From assembly GCF_004364585.1 (NCBI RefSeq), contig NZ_SOAN01000002.1, positions 284,530 through 348,529 on the forward strand: a stretch of DNA of 64,000 nucleotides, read 5' to 3'. Source of the DNA: Nesterenkonia aurantiaca (GTDB lineage: Bacteria > Actinomycetota > Actinomycetes > Actinomycetales > Micrococcaceae). The notes below the pieces were generated by a model. The model was not told where the DNA came from, did not search any database, and worked only from the letters and a program-made list of their open reading frames with translations. This document shows, piece after piece, positions 19,347 through 27,721 of the stretch. The first letter of the stretch is position 1, and every line of letters starts with the position of its first letter. The position numbers were made by a program, and so were the translations under genes.

Positions 19347-19809
19347 GGGCGATGAGGTCGACTTCCACCGGGGTGTCCAGCGGCAGCACCGGCACGCCGA
19401 CGGCGCTGCGTGCGTGCTGCCCGGCCTCGCCGAAGGCCGCCCCGAGCAGCTCCGAGGCGCCGTTGAGCACCTTGGGCTGACCGGTGAAGCTCGGCACCGA
19501 GGCGACGAAGCCGCCGACCTTGGCGATCCGGGTGATCCGGTCGAGGTCGCCCACGGCCGCCTTCAGCGCGCCGATGCAGTTGAGCGCGCACTGCCGCGCG
19601 AGCTCATAGGCCTGCTCCTCGGTGACCTCGGCGCCGACCTTGCCGGTCATCGGCAGCGCGCCGTCGATGAAGGGCAGCTGTCCGGAGACATAGACGACGC
19701 CGTCGGCGATGACCGCCGGCTGATAGGAGGCCACCGGGGGGACCACCTCGGGAACGCTCAGGCCGAGCTCGGCCAGGCGCGCTTCAACAGCAGAGATCTG
19801 CTCAGCCAT
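19336..19809 (-). CDS. RidA-family (YjgF/Rid) enamine/imine deaminase-like protein
   Basis: A 157-residue Rid protein of the subgroup with an N-terminal extension of about 25 residues (VEARLAELGLSVPEVVPPVA). The domain runs from VVYVSGQLPF through CALNCIGALKAAVGDLDRI to AVGVPVLPLDTPVEVDL. Canonical RidA uses an arginine near the C-terminus (SRxxV); here that region reads HARSAVGV, keeping the Arg. Proposed role: hydrolysis of reactive enamines from amino-acid metabolism. In actinomycetes this gene commonly follows the DUF4177 gene, as here, in front of the crp region. Confidence 0.85.
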   Translation of the reverse strand: MAEQISAVEARLAELGLSVPEVVPPVASYQPAVIADGVVYVSGQLPFIDGALPMTGKVGAEVTEEQAYELARQCALNCIGALKAAVGDLDRITRIAKVGGFVASVPSFTGQPKVLNGASELLGAAFGEAGQHARSAVGVPVLPLDTPVEVDLIAHVR

Positions 19810-19818
19810 ATGTCTGAC

Positions 19819-19986
19819 TCAGTTTCGCGGGCGCTTGAGGTAGGCGACGGGGGCGTTGCCCTCCGGGCCGGGCAGCACGGTGACCAGCTCCCAGCCGTCC
19901 TCGCCCCACTGGTCAAGGATGCCCTTGGTGTTGTGGATGATCAGCGGAATCGTCGCGTATTCCCATTGGGTCTCAGATGCACTCAT
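19819..19986 (-). CDS. DUF4177-family small protein
   Basis: A 55-residue protein, too short for many gene finders. It carries the DUF4177 pattern WEYATIPLIIHNTKGILDQW followed by GEDGWELVTVLPG and a basic end (YLKRPRN). Function is unknown. It is the first gene of a minus-strand unit with ridA (9 nt between the stop and the next start) and the ATP-grasp gene. A TAGTCT hexamer 6 nt before the ATG suggests leaderless transcription. DUF4177 next to ridA is a recurrent actinobacterial pair. Confidence 0.85.
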   Translation of the reverse strand: MSASETQWEYATIPLIIHNTKGILDQWGEDGWELVTVLPGPEGNAPVAYLKRPRN

Positions 19987-19992
19987 ATTCTC

Positions 19993-19998
19993 AGACTA
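19993..19998 (-). promoter_or_regulatory. -10-like hexamer TAGTCT of the DUF4177-ridA-ligase unit
   Basis: Minus-strand TAGTCT, 6 nt before the ATG at 19986. Consistent with a leaderless transcript. Confidence 0.45.
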
Positions 19999-20086
19999 AC
20001 GGACGCCCGCCGCGACCAAGAAGCGTCCGACCCGATCCGCGCCGATCCGCGCCCGGATCCCCGCCCCGATCCGCACCCAGGTCCGT

Positions 20087-20096
20087 GTGACGTCAC
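20087..20096. promoter_or_regulatory. Perfect palindrome GTGACGTCAC between DUF4177 and the PBP gene
   Basis: A 10-bp perfect palindrome in the 150-nt divergent region, about 27 nt upstream of the PBP -10-like element. Could be an operator. It does not have the 6-nt spacing of a Crp/GlxR site. Confidence 0.35.
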
Positions 20097-20122
20097 CTCC
20101 CGCGTGGCTTTGACCTTGCCGC

Positions 20123-20128
20123 TAGGAT
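20123..20128 (+). promoter_or_regulatory. -10-like hexamer TAGGAT of the PBP gene
   Basis: TAGGAT ends 7 nt before the ATG at 20136 and overlaps an alternative ATG at 20127, which argues for 20136 as the true start of a leaderless message. Confidence 0.5.
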
Positions 20129-20135
20129 GAAGCCC

Positions 20136-22397
20136 ATGGCGTCGCGTAAATCTCCCCTGTTTGATACTGCCACCACGGTCGGCAAGATCATGTCCTTCCT
20201 GGGCGTGAGTGCTCTCTGTGGCCTGCTGGCAGCAGGGTTGATCTTTCCGCTGGCAGCCTCCGGAGGCGCCGCCGCGGCCGCCGGCACGGACATCCTCGAG
20301 GACATCCCCGCCGAGCTGGCGGAGGAGCCGCTGAGCGTGCCCTCTCACATATACGCCTCCGATGGCACCGAGCTGGCGACCTTCTACGCCGAGAACCGTC
20401 AGCCGGTGGCACTGGAGGACATCTCCCAGGAGATGATCGACGCCATCATCGCGATCGAGGACGAGCGCTTCTACGAGCACGGCGGCGTCGACCCCCGCGG
20501 CCTGTCCCGCGCGCTGGTGCACAACGCCACCTCGGATTCCCAACAGGGCGCCTCCACGATCACCCAGCAGTATGTGAACAACATGTTGATCAACGCGGTC
20601 GTGATCACCGGTGAGGGCCGCCTGACGATCTCCGGCACCGGGGAGAAGACCTACGCCGACAAGCTGCGCGAGATGAAGCTCGCCGTCGCGGTGGAGCAGG
20701 AGATGACCAAGGACGAGATTCTCGCGGGCTACCTCAACATCGTGCTGCTCGGTGGCCGCACCTACGGCGTGGAGGCGGCCGCGCAATATTATTGGGGCAT
20801 CCCGGCCTCTGAGCTCAACGTGGCCCAGTCCGCGGTGCTGGCTGGCATGGTGCAGTCGCCCAACGGCTACAACCCCGAGGTCGACCCCGAGGCCTCCCAG
20901 GCTCGCCGGGACATCGTGCTCGGCTCGATGCTCGACGAAGAGGTCATCACCGAGGAGGAGTACGACGAAGCCGTCGCCTCCGGACTCGGACTGGACATCA
21001 GCCGCGAAGAGGTCGGCTGCGTCTCCGCCAGCATGGGCGAGTACTTCTGTGACTACGTGCGCCGCGAGATCCTCGCCAGCGACACCTTCGGCCCGGACGA
21101 GGCGGCCCGAGAAGAGCTGCTCGACCGGGGCGGCCTGCGGATCACCACCACCCTGGACCCGGACGCGCAGACCGCGGCCGAGGAGGGCGTCATGGAGACC
21201 GTTCCCGCCGATGACAGCTCTGGCGCCGGTGCCGCGATCTCCTCTGTGGAGCCGGGGACCGGCAACATCCTCGCCATGGCGCAGAACCGCGTCTTCACCC
21301 CGGAGCCGGGCGACGGAAACACCACGTTGAACTACAACGTTGATGCGGAGGACGGCGGCGGCAACGGGTTCCAGCCCGGATCCTCGCTGAAGCCCTTTGT
21401 GGTCGCGGCCTATCTCGAAGAAGGCGGGGAGACCGACGACGTCGTCGACGCCTCCGTCGACGAATGGGGTGACACTTCGCGCTGGGAGGCCAGCTGCCTG
21501 GAGCGCGGGTACACCACCTCGGACCAGGACTGGACCGTGGGCAACGTCGAGGAAGACTCCAACCGTCGGATGACCATCGACTATGGCGTCTACTTCTCGG
21601 TCAACACCGCGACGCTGGCCACCGCTTCGGACATGGACCTCTGCGCGATCACCAACCTCACCGACCGCCTCGGCGTCCACCGGGCCACCGACACCAGCCA
21701 GGGGCTCTCCCCGCAGAACCCCTCGTTTGTGCTGGGCACCGATGAGATCGCCCCCCTGACCCAGGCGGCCGCCTACGCGGCCTTCGCCGCCGACGGCACC
21801 TTCTGCGAGCCCCGCGCGATCCTGGAGGTCACCGACACCCACGGCAACGAGTACGACGTGCCCGAGGCCAACTGTGATCAGGTCATCGACGAGGACATCG
21901 TGGCCCAGGTCAACGACATCACCATCAACATCGCCGAGGGCACCATCGCCGCCGGCGACCCGCCGTTCCCCATGGCCGGTAAGACCGGAACCACCGACGA
22001 GGCGGCTCACACCTGGTTCGTCGGGTACTCCTCCGGAGTGTCCACCGCGAGCTGGATCGGCAACCCCGAGAGCAACCAGGGCTACCGCGGACGCACCGTG
22101 GCCGGCGAGTTCTACGAAGAGTTCTTCGGCTCCACCCTGGCAGCCCCGATGTGGTTGGACTACATGGAGCAGGTCGGAGGCGACTATGACACCTCAGACT
22201 TCCGTGAAGCCGATGATTCCCCGTTCGAAGACCGGCGCGACCGTGAGCGCTACCGCGACGGCGGCACCGTCTCCGAGGGTGGTGACCCCGGCACCGACGG
22301 CTCCGCTGTCGATTCCGAGGACGATTCCGACGACGATTCCGACGACGAGAACTCGAACAACGGCGGCAACAACGATTCCGACGGAGACGACGACTGA
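20136..22397 (+). CDS. Class A penicillin-binding protein (transglycosylase/transpeptidase, PonA2-like)
   Basis: A 753-residue bifunctional peptidoglycan synthase. A cytoplasmic N-terminus and one membrane anchor (about residues 17-45) precede the GT51 glycosyltransferase domain, with EDERFYEHGGVDPRGL holding the catalytic Glu and GASTITQQYVNN. The transpeptidase domain has the SxxK motif in GSSLKPF, SVN, and KTGTT. The C-terminus is not a PASTA domain but an acidic Asp/Ser/Asn-rich tail of about 45 residues. The ATG at 20136 fits the leaderless pattern. A metallophosphoesterase follows 20 nt later, the pairing of PonA2 (Rv3682) and Rv3683. Confidence 0.95.
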   Translation: MASRKSPLFDTATTVGKIMSFLGVSALCGLLAAGLIFPLAASGGAAAAAGTDILEDIPAELAEEPLSVPSHIYASDGTELATFYAENRQPVALEDISQEMIDAIIAIEDERFYEHGGVDPRGLSRALVHNATSDSQQGASTITQQYVNNMLINAVVITGEGRLTISGTGEKTYADKLREMKLAVAVEQEMTKDEILAGYLNIVLLGGRTYGVEAAAQYYWGIPASELNVAQSAVLAGMVQSPNGYNPEVDPEASQARRDIVLGSMLDEEVITEEEYDEAVASGLGLDISREEVGCVSASMGEYFCDYVRREILASDTFGPDEAAREELLDRGGLRITTTLDPDAQTAAEEGVMETVPADDSSGAGAAISSVEPGTGNILAMAQNRVFTPEPGDGNTTLNYNVDAEDGGGNGFQPGSSLKPFVVAAYLEEGGETDDVVDASVDEWGDTSRWEASCLERGYTTSDQDWTVGNVEEDSNRRMTIDYGVYFSVNTATLATASDMDLCAITNLTDRLGVHRATDTSQGLSPQNPSFVLGTDEIAPLTQAAAYAAFAADGTFCEPRAILEVTDTHGNEYDVPEANCDQVIDEDIVAQVNDITINIAEGTIAAGDPPFPMAGKTGTTDEAAHTWFVGYSSGVSTASWIGNPESNQGYRGRTVAGEFYEEFFGSTLAAPMWLDYMEQVGGDYDTSDFREADDSPFEDRRDRERYRDGGTVSEGGDPGTDGSAVDSEDDSDDDSDDENSNNGGNNDSDGDDD

Positions 22398-22417
22398 GCC
22401 CCACCGCATCCCTGAAG

Positions 22418-23305
22418 GTGGTGGGCCTGGGTGTCAATGACTTCCAGGTCCGCCATGTTCCTGTGCCGCTGCGTGCCGGGGCCGGACTCCGGATCCTGCA
22501 CATCTCCGATATTCACTACGTCCCGGGCCAGCGCAAGAAGTTCGCCTGGCTGCAGTCCCTGGCGGAGCTGAACCCCGACCTGGTGATCAACACCGGGGAC
22601 AATCTCTCGCACCCTGATGCGGTGGGAGAGGTGCTGGAGGCGTTGGGGCCGCTGCTGCGGTTCCCGGGAGTCTTCGTCGGTGGATCCAACGATTACTTCG
22701 CGCCGACCTGGAAGAACCCGCTGCGTTACTTCCGAGGCCCCTCGAAACTCGATGCGCACCCCGAGGATCTGGACTGGCAGCGCCTCTTCAGCGCCTTCGA
22801 GTCCAGCGGCTGGAAGAACCTCAACAACCGGACCGCCGAACTGAGCGTGGCCGGTCAGACCCTGAGCTTCTCCGGGGTGGATGATCCACACATCGGCCGA
22901 GACGACTTCCGGGGTTGGCCCGCAGACGCGGCCGCCTCGCCGGAACAGGACTCGAGTGCCGACCCGCTGCGCATCGGTGTGGCCCACGCTCCGGTCTCCG
23001 CGGCGCTGAACACGCTGGCCGGCAGCGGCGCCGAGCTGATCCTCGCCGGGCACACCCACGGCGGGCAGGTCTGCCTGCCTGGTGGTCACGCCCTGGTCAC
23101 CAACTGTGACCTGCCGCGTCCTCAGGCCAAGGGCCTGAGCTCGGTGCAGGTCCCGGCACGGAAGGTGTCAGGCCATCCGGAGGAGCCCGCCCGGACCGTC
23201 CCGCTCCACGTCTCCGCAGGCATCGGAACCTCCCGGACCGCCCCGGTGCGGCTGTTCTGCCCTCCGGAGGCCACCATCATTGAAGTTCAGCACGAAACGA
23301 CATAG
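22418..23305 (+). CDS. Metallophosphoesterase (YkuE-like)
   Basis: A 295-residue calcineurin-like phosphoesterase. Metal-binding motifs are HISDIHY, NTGDN, then GGSNDYF at the place of the usual GNHD, and the C-terminal AGHTHGGQ. The GTG at 22418 directly precedes the conserved start VGLGVNDFQVR. The gene lies 20 nt after the PBP gene and is probably co-transcribed. Relatives next to PonA2-type PBPs are conserved across actinomycetes; the substrate is unknown. No signal peptide is evident. Confidence 0.88.
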   Translation: MVGLGVNDFQVRHVPVPLRAGAGLRILHISDIHYVPGQRKKFAWLQSLAELNPDLVINTGDNLSHPDAVGEVLEALGPLLRFPGVFVGGSNDYFAPTWKNPLRYFRGPSKLDAHPEDLDWQRLFSAFESSGWKNLNNRTAELSVAGQTLSFSGVDDPHIGRDDFRGWPADAAASPEQDSSADPLRIGVAHAPVSAALNTLAGSGAELILAGHTHGGQVCLPGGHALVTNCDLPRPQAKGLSSVQVPARKVSGHPEEPARTVPLHVSAGIGTSRTAPVRLFCPPEATIIEVQHETT

Positions 23306-23314
23306 GTTAGTTGC

Positions 23315-25201
23315 TTGATGCAACGAGTAGTTGGAGTTGAGAGAACCGAGACCTCCGGGCGCAGTCGCACGCTCTGGCAGGCCCTGGCTCGGCTCGGCCC
23401 CTATCTCGAGGGCCTCAAGCTCCGCTGGACCCTGGGCCTGATCGCAGCAATCGGCGCCGGCATCGTCGCACTGTCCATCCCGCAGGTCCTCCAGGTCCTG
23501 GTGAACTCGCTGCTTGATGACGACGCCCAGCTCAGCGCCGTGTGGGGCGCCGCAGCGGTGATCCTCGCGCTGGGCGTGCTGGAGGCCGGACTGGTCTACC
23601 TGCGCCGGTTCTTCGTGATCCCGCCAGCCTCGGATGCCGAGACCTCCATGCGCACCCGGCTCTTCGACAAGCTCCAGGACCTCTCCGCCTCCTTCCATGC
23701 CGCCTGGGGAGCCGGGCAGCTGCAGTCCCGCGCGATCGCCGACCTGAACCTGCTGCGCCGATGGTTCGCCTTCGGCTCGCTGATGCTGATCACCTCGGTG
23801 GTCAGCCTGCTGGTGGGCTTCACCCTCATGGCCACGCTCTCGCCGCTGCTGGCGGTGGTCTTCCTCTGCGCCGCGCTGCCGATCATGATCATCGGGCCGC
23901 GGTTCCGGAAGAAGTTCGTGTACTACTCGCGGGCCTCGCAGGACCAGGCCGGGGACGTGGCCACCAAGGTCGAGGAATCGGTGCATGGCATCCGGGTGCT
24001 GAAGGCCTTCGGCCGCGGGGACTACGCCCAGGAGGGCTTCACCGAGGAGGCCGACGAGCTGCGCGACCTCGAGGTCTCTAAGGCTCGCACGCTGGCGAAG
24101 TTCCTGATGGCCATGGTGATCCTGCCCGAGGGGATCCTCGGGCTGTGCCTGCTGATCGGGCTGTGGCAGGTCGCCAACCAGGAGACCACCGGCGTGACCA
24201 TCGGCGCGCTGGCCGCATTCTTCGCCACCGCCGCGGTGCTCAAGGGCCCGATCGAGGGCGTGGGCATGATGCTGGGCATGACCTTCACCGCCAAGACCGC
24301 CATCGACCGGCACGCCGACGTGATGGACACCGCCACCGAGATCACCTCGCCGGAGGCCCCCGTGGTGGCCCCGGAGCGCGGGGTGCTTCAACTCGAGGAC
24401 GTCCATTTCCGCTACCCCGACACCAAGCCCGGGGACCGGGACCTGATCGACGGGGTCACCTTGGAGGTCCGGCCGGGCGAGACCATGGCACTGGTCTCCG
24501 CCACCGGCGGGGGCACCTCCACGCTGCTGAACCTGATCCCCCGGCTCTATGAGGCCACCGGCGGTGCGATCCGGATCGACGGGGTGGACGTGAAGGACTT
24601 CAGCCTGGCAGATCTGCGCTCCCGGATCGGGGTCGCCTTCGAGGACCCGATCCTGTTCTCCACCTCGGTGAAGTCCAACGTGCTGCTGGGCACCTCCCAC
24701 CTGCGCGACGTCGACGACCCGCAGGACCCGCACCGTGACGCCGCACCAGCACCAGATGAGCTCGACGAGGTGCTGCGCCGATCCCTGACCACCGCCGACG
24801 CCGAGTTCGTCGACACCCTGCCCCGGGGTGTGGACACCCCGGTCGGGGAGGAGGGGCTGAGCCTCTCCGGCGGTCAGCGTCAGCGCCTGGCGCTGGCCCG
24901 CGCGATCGCCTCCGCCCCTTCGGTGCTGCTGCTCGATGATCCGCTCTCCGCCCTGGATGTCCGCACCGAGGAGGCGGTCACGCACCGGCTGCGCGAGGTG
25001 CTGAACCGGACCACCACGCTGATCGTCGCGCACCGACCCTCCACCGTGGCGATGGCGGACCGGGTGGCGATGCTCGAGCACGGCCGGATCAGCGACGTCG
25101 GCACCCACTCGGAGCTGCTGCAGCGCAGCCCCGCCTACCGCGAGGTCATGAGCGCCAGCGTGCGCCCCATCAGCGCCGAGGAGGTGCTCAGCCATGAGTG
25201 A
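23315..25201 (+). CDS. ABC exporter half-transporter with degenerate nucleotide-binding site
   Basis: A 628-residue exporter subunit: six membrane helices (about 35-310), then one nucleotide-binding domain. The Walker A segment at 395-403 reads SATGGGTST, so the invariant lysine is Thr401. The Q-loop position has Glu in place of Gln (GVAFEDPILFS). Walker B ends Asp541-Asp542, with Asp instead of the catalytic Glu. The signature LSGGQ (517-521) and the H-loop (VAHRPST) are intact. This subunit therefore provides a poor nucleotide pocket but a good signature for its partner. It overlaps the partner gene by 8 nt (ATGAGTGA). Substrate unknown. Confidence 0.93.
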   Translation: MMQRVVGVERTETSGRSRTLWQALARLGPYLEGLKLRWTLGLIAAIGAGIVALSIPQVLQVLVNSLLDDDAQLSAVWGAAAVILALGVLEAGLVYLRRFFVIPPASDAETSMRTRLFDKLQDLSASFHAAWGAGQLQSRAIADLNLLRRWFAFGSLMLITSVVSLLVGFTLMATLSPLLAVVFLCAALPIMIIGPRFRKKFVYYSRASQDQAGDVATKVEESVHGIRVLKAFGRGDYAQEGFTEEADELRDLEVSKARTLAKFLMAMVILPEGILGLCLLIGLWQVANQETTGVTIGALAAFFATAAVLKGPIEGVGMMLGMTFTAKTAIDRHADVMDTATEITSPEAPVVAPERGVLQLEDVHFRYPDTKPGDRDLIDGVTLEVRPGETMALVSATGGGTSTLLNLIPRLYEATGGAIRIDGVDVKDFSLADLRSRIGVAFEDPILFSTSVKSNVLLGTSHLRDVDDPQDPHRDAAPAPDELDEVLRRSLTTADAEFVDTLPRGVDTPVGEEGLSLSGGQRQRLALARAIASAPSVLLLDDPLSALDVRTEEAVTHRLREVLNRTTTLIVAHRPSTVAMADRVAMLEHGRISDVGTHSELLQRSPAYREVMSASVRPISAEEVLSHE

Positions 25202-27134
25202 GGCTTCCGAGCGAGCGACCGGCGGAGGCCGCCGCGCCGTCGCGGGTGAGGCCCCCGACGCCGAGGCCGCCCACGCTGGCGTCCCCGACGCCGGGGCCAA
25301 CTTCGCCGCCGATGACCGCTTCGCGCACCTGCGCGGCACCGCCGGCGAGGAACAGATCCAGCTGGACAAGGCCGAGCGCCGGTTCATCCGACGTCGTTCC
25401 TGGAAGCTGCTGGTCCAGCTCTCCGTCGGGGTGCGGCGCAAGCTGCTGCTCACGGCGATCTTCGTGGTGATCGCCCAGGCCGCCCAGGCCTCGATCCCGC
25501 TGATCGTCGCCTGGGCCATCGACTGGGGGCTGCCACGGATGATCGAGGGGCAGAGCTCGGGCATGTGGCTCCCCGGCCTGTCCTACATCGCCTGCGCGGT
25601 GATCGCGGGAGTGCTGATCTTCCACTACACCCGGATGACCGCCGAGGCCTCGCAGCAGATGCTCTTCACCCTGCGCGGAGAGGTGTTCCGCAAGACTCAG
25701 GCGCTGAGCCTGGACTTCCACGAGGACTACACCTCGGGCAAGGTGATCTCCCGACAGACCTCGGACCTGGAGTCGCTGCGCGAGCTGCTCGACGGCGGGA
25801 TCAACTCGCTGGTCCAGGGTGTGATGTTCATGTTCTTCACCGGTGTGACCATCTGGATCATGGACATCCATTCGGGCCTGATCCTGGTCGCCGCGCTGTT
25901 CCCGATCGCGGTGCTGGGTCGCTGGTACCAGCGCAACTCCGAGGTGGCCTACCGGCGCACCCGGGTCTCCTCGGCCAAGATGATCGTGCATTTCGTGGAA
26001 TCCATGACCGGCATCCGCGCCGTGCAGGCCTTCCGCCGAGAAGACTCGCGATCCCGGCAGTACCGGCGCCTGGCGGCAGACTATCGAGAGGATATGGTCC
26101 GCTCGATCTCCCTCTTCGGGGTGCTCCAGCCCTCCCTGATGCTCATCGGCAATGTCACGGTCACCGCGGTTCTGCTCTGGGGCGGCTACCGGGTGCTCGA
26201 AGGTGATCTCGGGATCGGTGTGCTGGTCGCCCTGGTGTTGGCGACCAAGCGGGTCTTCCAGCCGCTGGACATGATCGCGATGTTCTACAACTCCCTGCAG
26301 TCGGCCACCGCGGCCCTGGAGAAGGTCTCCGGGCTGTTGGAGGAGAGCCCCACCGTCACCGAGGCCCGCCACCCGCGGCATCTGAACGAGGCCCGTGGCG
26401 AGCTGGAGTTCAGCCAGGCCTCGTTCCGCTACGCCGAGGACGGCCCGGTGGTGCTCCACTCCCTGGACCTGCACATCCCAGCAGGTCAGACCGTGGCCGT
26501 GGTGGGACGCACCGGTGCCGGGAAGTCCACCCTGGCGAAGCTGCTGGCGCGCTTCTACGACGTGAGCAGCGGCGCGGTGACCCTCGACGGCGTGGACCTG
26601 CGGGACCTCGCGACGGCCGATCACCACCGCCACGTGGCCATGGTGACCCAGGAGGCGTTCCTGTTCTCCGGGACCATCCGAGGCAACATCGCGCTGGGCC
26701 GGCCGGAGGCCTCCGAGCAGGAGATCATCGCCGCGGCCAAGGCCGTGGGCTGTCATGACCTGATCCTGGAGCTGCCCGAGGGCTACGACACCGATGTCAA
26801 CAAGCGTGGCGGAAGGCTCTCAGCCGGCCAGCGGCAGCTGATCTCCTTCGCCCGGGCGTTCCTGGCAGACCCTGCGGTGCTGATCCTCGATGAGGCGACC
26901 TCCTCGCTGGACCTGCCCAGTGAGGCGCTGGTGCAGCAGGGGCTGGAGCGGCTGCTTGGCAACCGCACCGCGCTGATCATCGCGCACCGGCTCTCCACCG
27001 TGGCGATCGCGGACCGGGTCCTGGTCATCGACGACGGCCGGGTAGTGGAGGACGGAGCACCTGAGGAGCTCGCGTCGCAGGGCGGCTACTACGCCAAGCT
27101 CGACGCGGCGTGGCGCAGCTCCATGGGAGCCTGA
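25194..27134 (+). CDS. ABC exporter half-transporter, catalytically competent partner
   Basis: A 646-residue partner of the preceding subunit. An N-terminal extension of about 60 residues precedes six membrane helices and a nucleotide-binding domain. Walker A GRTGAGKST (Lys444), Walker B LILDEATSSLD and the H-loop are canonical, but the signature is LSAGQ (542-546) instead of LSGGQ. In a heterodimer its good Walker motifs face the partner's LSGGQ, while its altered signature faces the partner's lysine-less Walker A. This gives one consensus and one degenerate ATP site, as in BmrCD-like or TM287/288-like exporters. The start ATG overlaps the upstream stop by 8 nt. Confidence 0.93.
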   Translation: MSEASERATGGGRRAVAGEAPDAEAAHAGVPDAGANFAADDRFAHLRGTAGEEQIQLDKAERRFIRRRSWKLLVQLSVGVRRKLLLTAIFVVIAQAAQASIPLIVAWAIDWGLPRMIEGQSSGMWLPGLSYIACAVIAGVLIFHYTRMTAEASQQMLFTLRGEVFRKTQALSLDFHEDYTSGKVISRQTSDLESLRELLDGGINSLVQGVMFMFFTGVTIWIMDIHSGLILVAALFPIAVLGRWYQRNSEVAYRRTRVSSAKMIVHFVESMTGIRAVQAFRREDSRSRQYRRLAADYREDMVRSISLFGVLQPSLMLIGNVTVTAVLLWGGYRVLEGDLGIGVLVALVLATKRVFQPLDMIAMFYNSLQSATAALEKVSGLLEESPTVTEARHPRHLNEARGELEFSQASFRYAEDGPVVLHSLDLHIPAGQTVAVVGRTGAGKSTLAKLLARFYDVSSGAVTLDGVDLRDLATADHHRHVAMVTQEAFLFSGTIRGNIALGRPEASEQEIIAAAKAVGCHDLILELPEGYDTDVNKRGGRLSAGQRQLISFARAFLADPAVLILDEATSSLDLPSEALVQQGLERLLGNRTALIIAHRLSTVAIADRVLVIDDGRVVEDGAPEELASQGGYYAKLDAAWRSSMGA

Positions 27135-27139
27135 GCAGC

Positions 27140-27592
27140 TCAGTTCTCGCGCAGCAGCGAGGCCAGGTGGTCGATGGCGTAGCGGTAGCCGTTGAGCCCT
27201 GCGCCGGCGATCACCGCCGCCGCGGCGGGGGAGACGTAGGAGTGCCGGCGGAACTCCTCGCGGGCGTGGACGTTGGAGAGGTGCACCTCCACCACCGGCA
27301 GGTTCACCGCGCGCAGCGCATCGGCGATCGCCACCGAGGTGTGGGTGTAGGCCGCCGGGTTGATCACGATCCCCGAGGCGTTGTCCTTCGCGGCCTGGAT
27401 CGCATCGATGAGGGTGCCCTCATGGTTGGACTGCAGCAGCTCCGCCTCAAAGCCGAGCGCGGCGGCGGACTCGCGGCACAGGGTTTCGATGTCGGCGAGC
27501 GTGGAGGAGCCGTAGATTCCGGGCTCCCGGGTCCCCAACAGGTTCAGGTTGGGTCCGTTGATGATCAGCAGGCGCGGAGTCTCAGTGGGCAT
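27140..27592 (-). CDS. aroQ: 3-Dehydroquinate dehydratase, type II
   Basis: A 150-residue enzyme of the shikimate pathway that converts 3-dehydroquinate to 3-dehydroshikimate; the family is dodecameric. The hallmark [20 protein letters not shown] contains the catalytic Tyr27; [17 protein letters not shown] and [17 protein letters not shown] contain the catalytic His and substrate-binding Arg. The ATG at 27592 is preferred over a GTG two codons upstream; TAAGGT 6 nt upstream may be a -10 element, and AAGG could also act as a weak ribosome site. No other shikimate gene is adjacent, and it converges on the ABC exporter genes. Confidence 0.94.
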   Translation of the reverse strand: MPTETPRLLIINGPNLNLLGTREPGIYGSSTLADIETLCRESAAALGFEAELLQSNHEGTLIDAIQAAKDNASGIVINPAAYTHTSVAIADALRAVNLPVVEVHLSNVHAREEFRRHSYVSPAAAAVIAGAGLNGYRYAIDHLASLLREN

Positions 27593-27598
27593 GTTCAC

Positions 27599-27604
27599 AC
27601 CTTA
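27599..27604 (-). promoter_or_regulatory. -10-like hexamer TAAGGT of aroQ
   Basis: Minus-strand TAAGGT, 6 nt before the ATG at 27592. It overlaps a possible weak Shine-Dalgarno, so leadered and leaderless readings compete. Confidence 0.3.
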
Positions 27605-27633
27605 CCGGCCACGCTGAGACCCCCACCACGCGC

Positions 27634-27701
27634 TGAGGGGCGGATTCTCCGGGTATTCAGCCCCTCGAAGGGGGCATAATGCCCGGAAAATCCGCCCCTC
27701 A
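27634..27701. repeat. Large imperfect inverted repeat (terminator or REP-like) between acs and aroQ
   Basis: Arms of 20 nt, 27634-27653 (TGAGGGGCGGATTCTCCGGG) and 27682-27701, pair with one mismatch. The 28-nt loop holds a smaller GC hairpin (GCCCC near 27660-27664 with GGGGC near 27671-27675). It lies downstream of acs and could terminate it. The clover-like shape and the motif GGGGCGGATT also resemble extragenic palindromes found in many copies per genome. Confidence 0.6.
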
Positions 27702-27721
27702 ACACGGGGTGAGCGGTGCGG

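Noticed and set aside
20085..20096. Crp/GlxR binding site before the PBP gene (TGTGACGTCAC)
   Set aside because: The half-sites are 2 nt apart instead of the required 6 nt, so it is recorded only as a palindrome.
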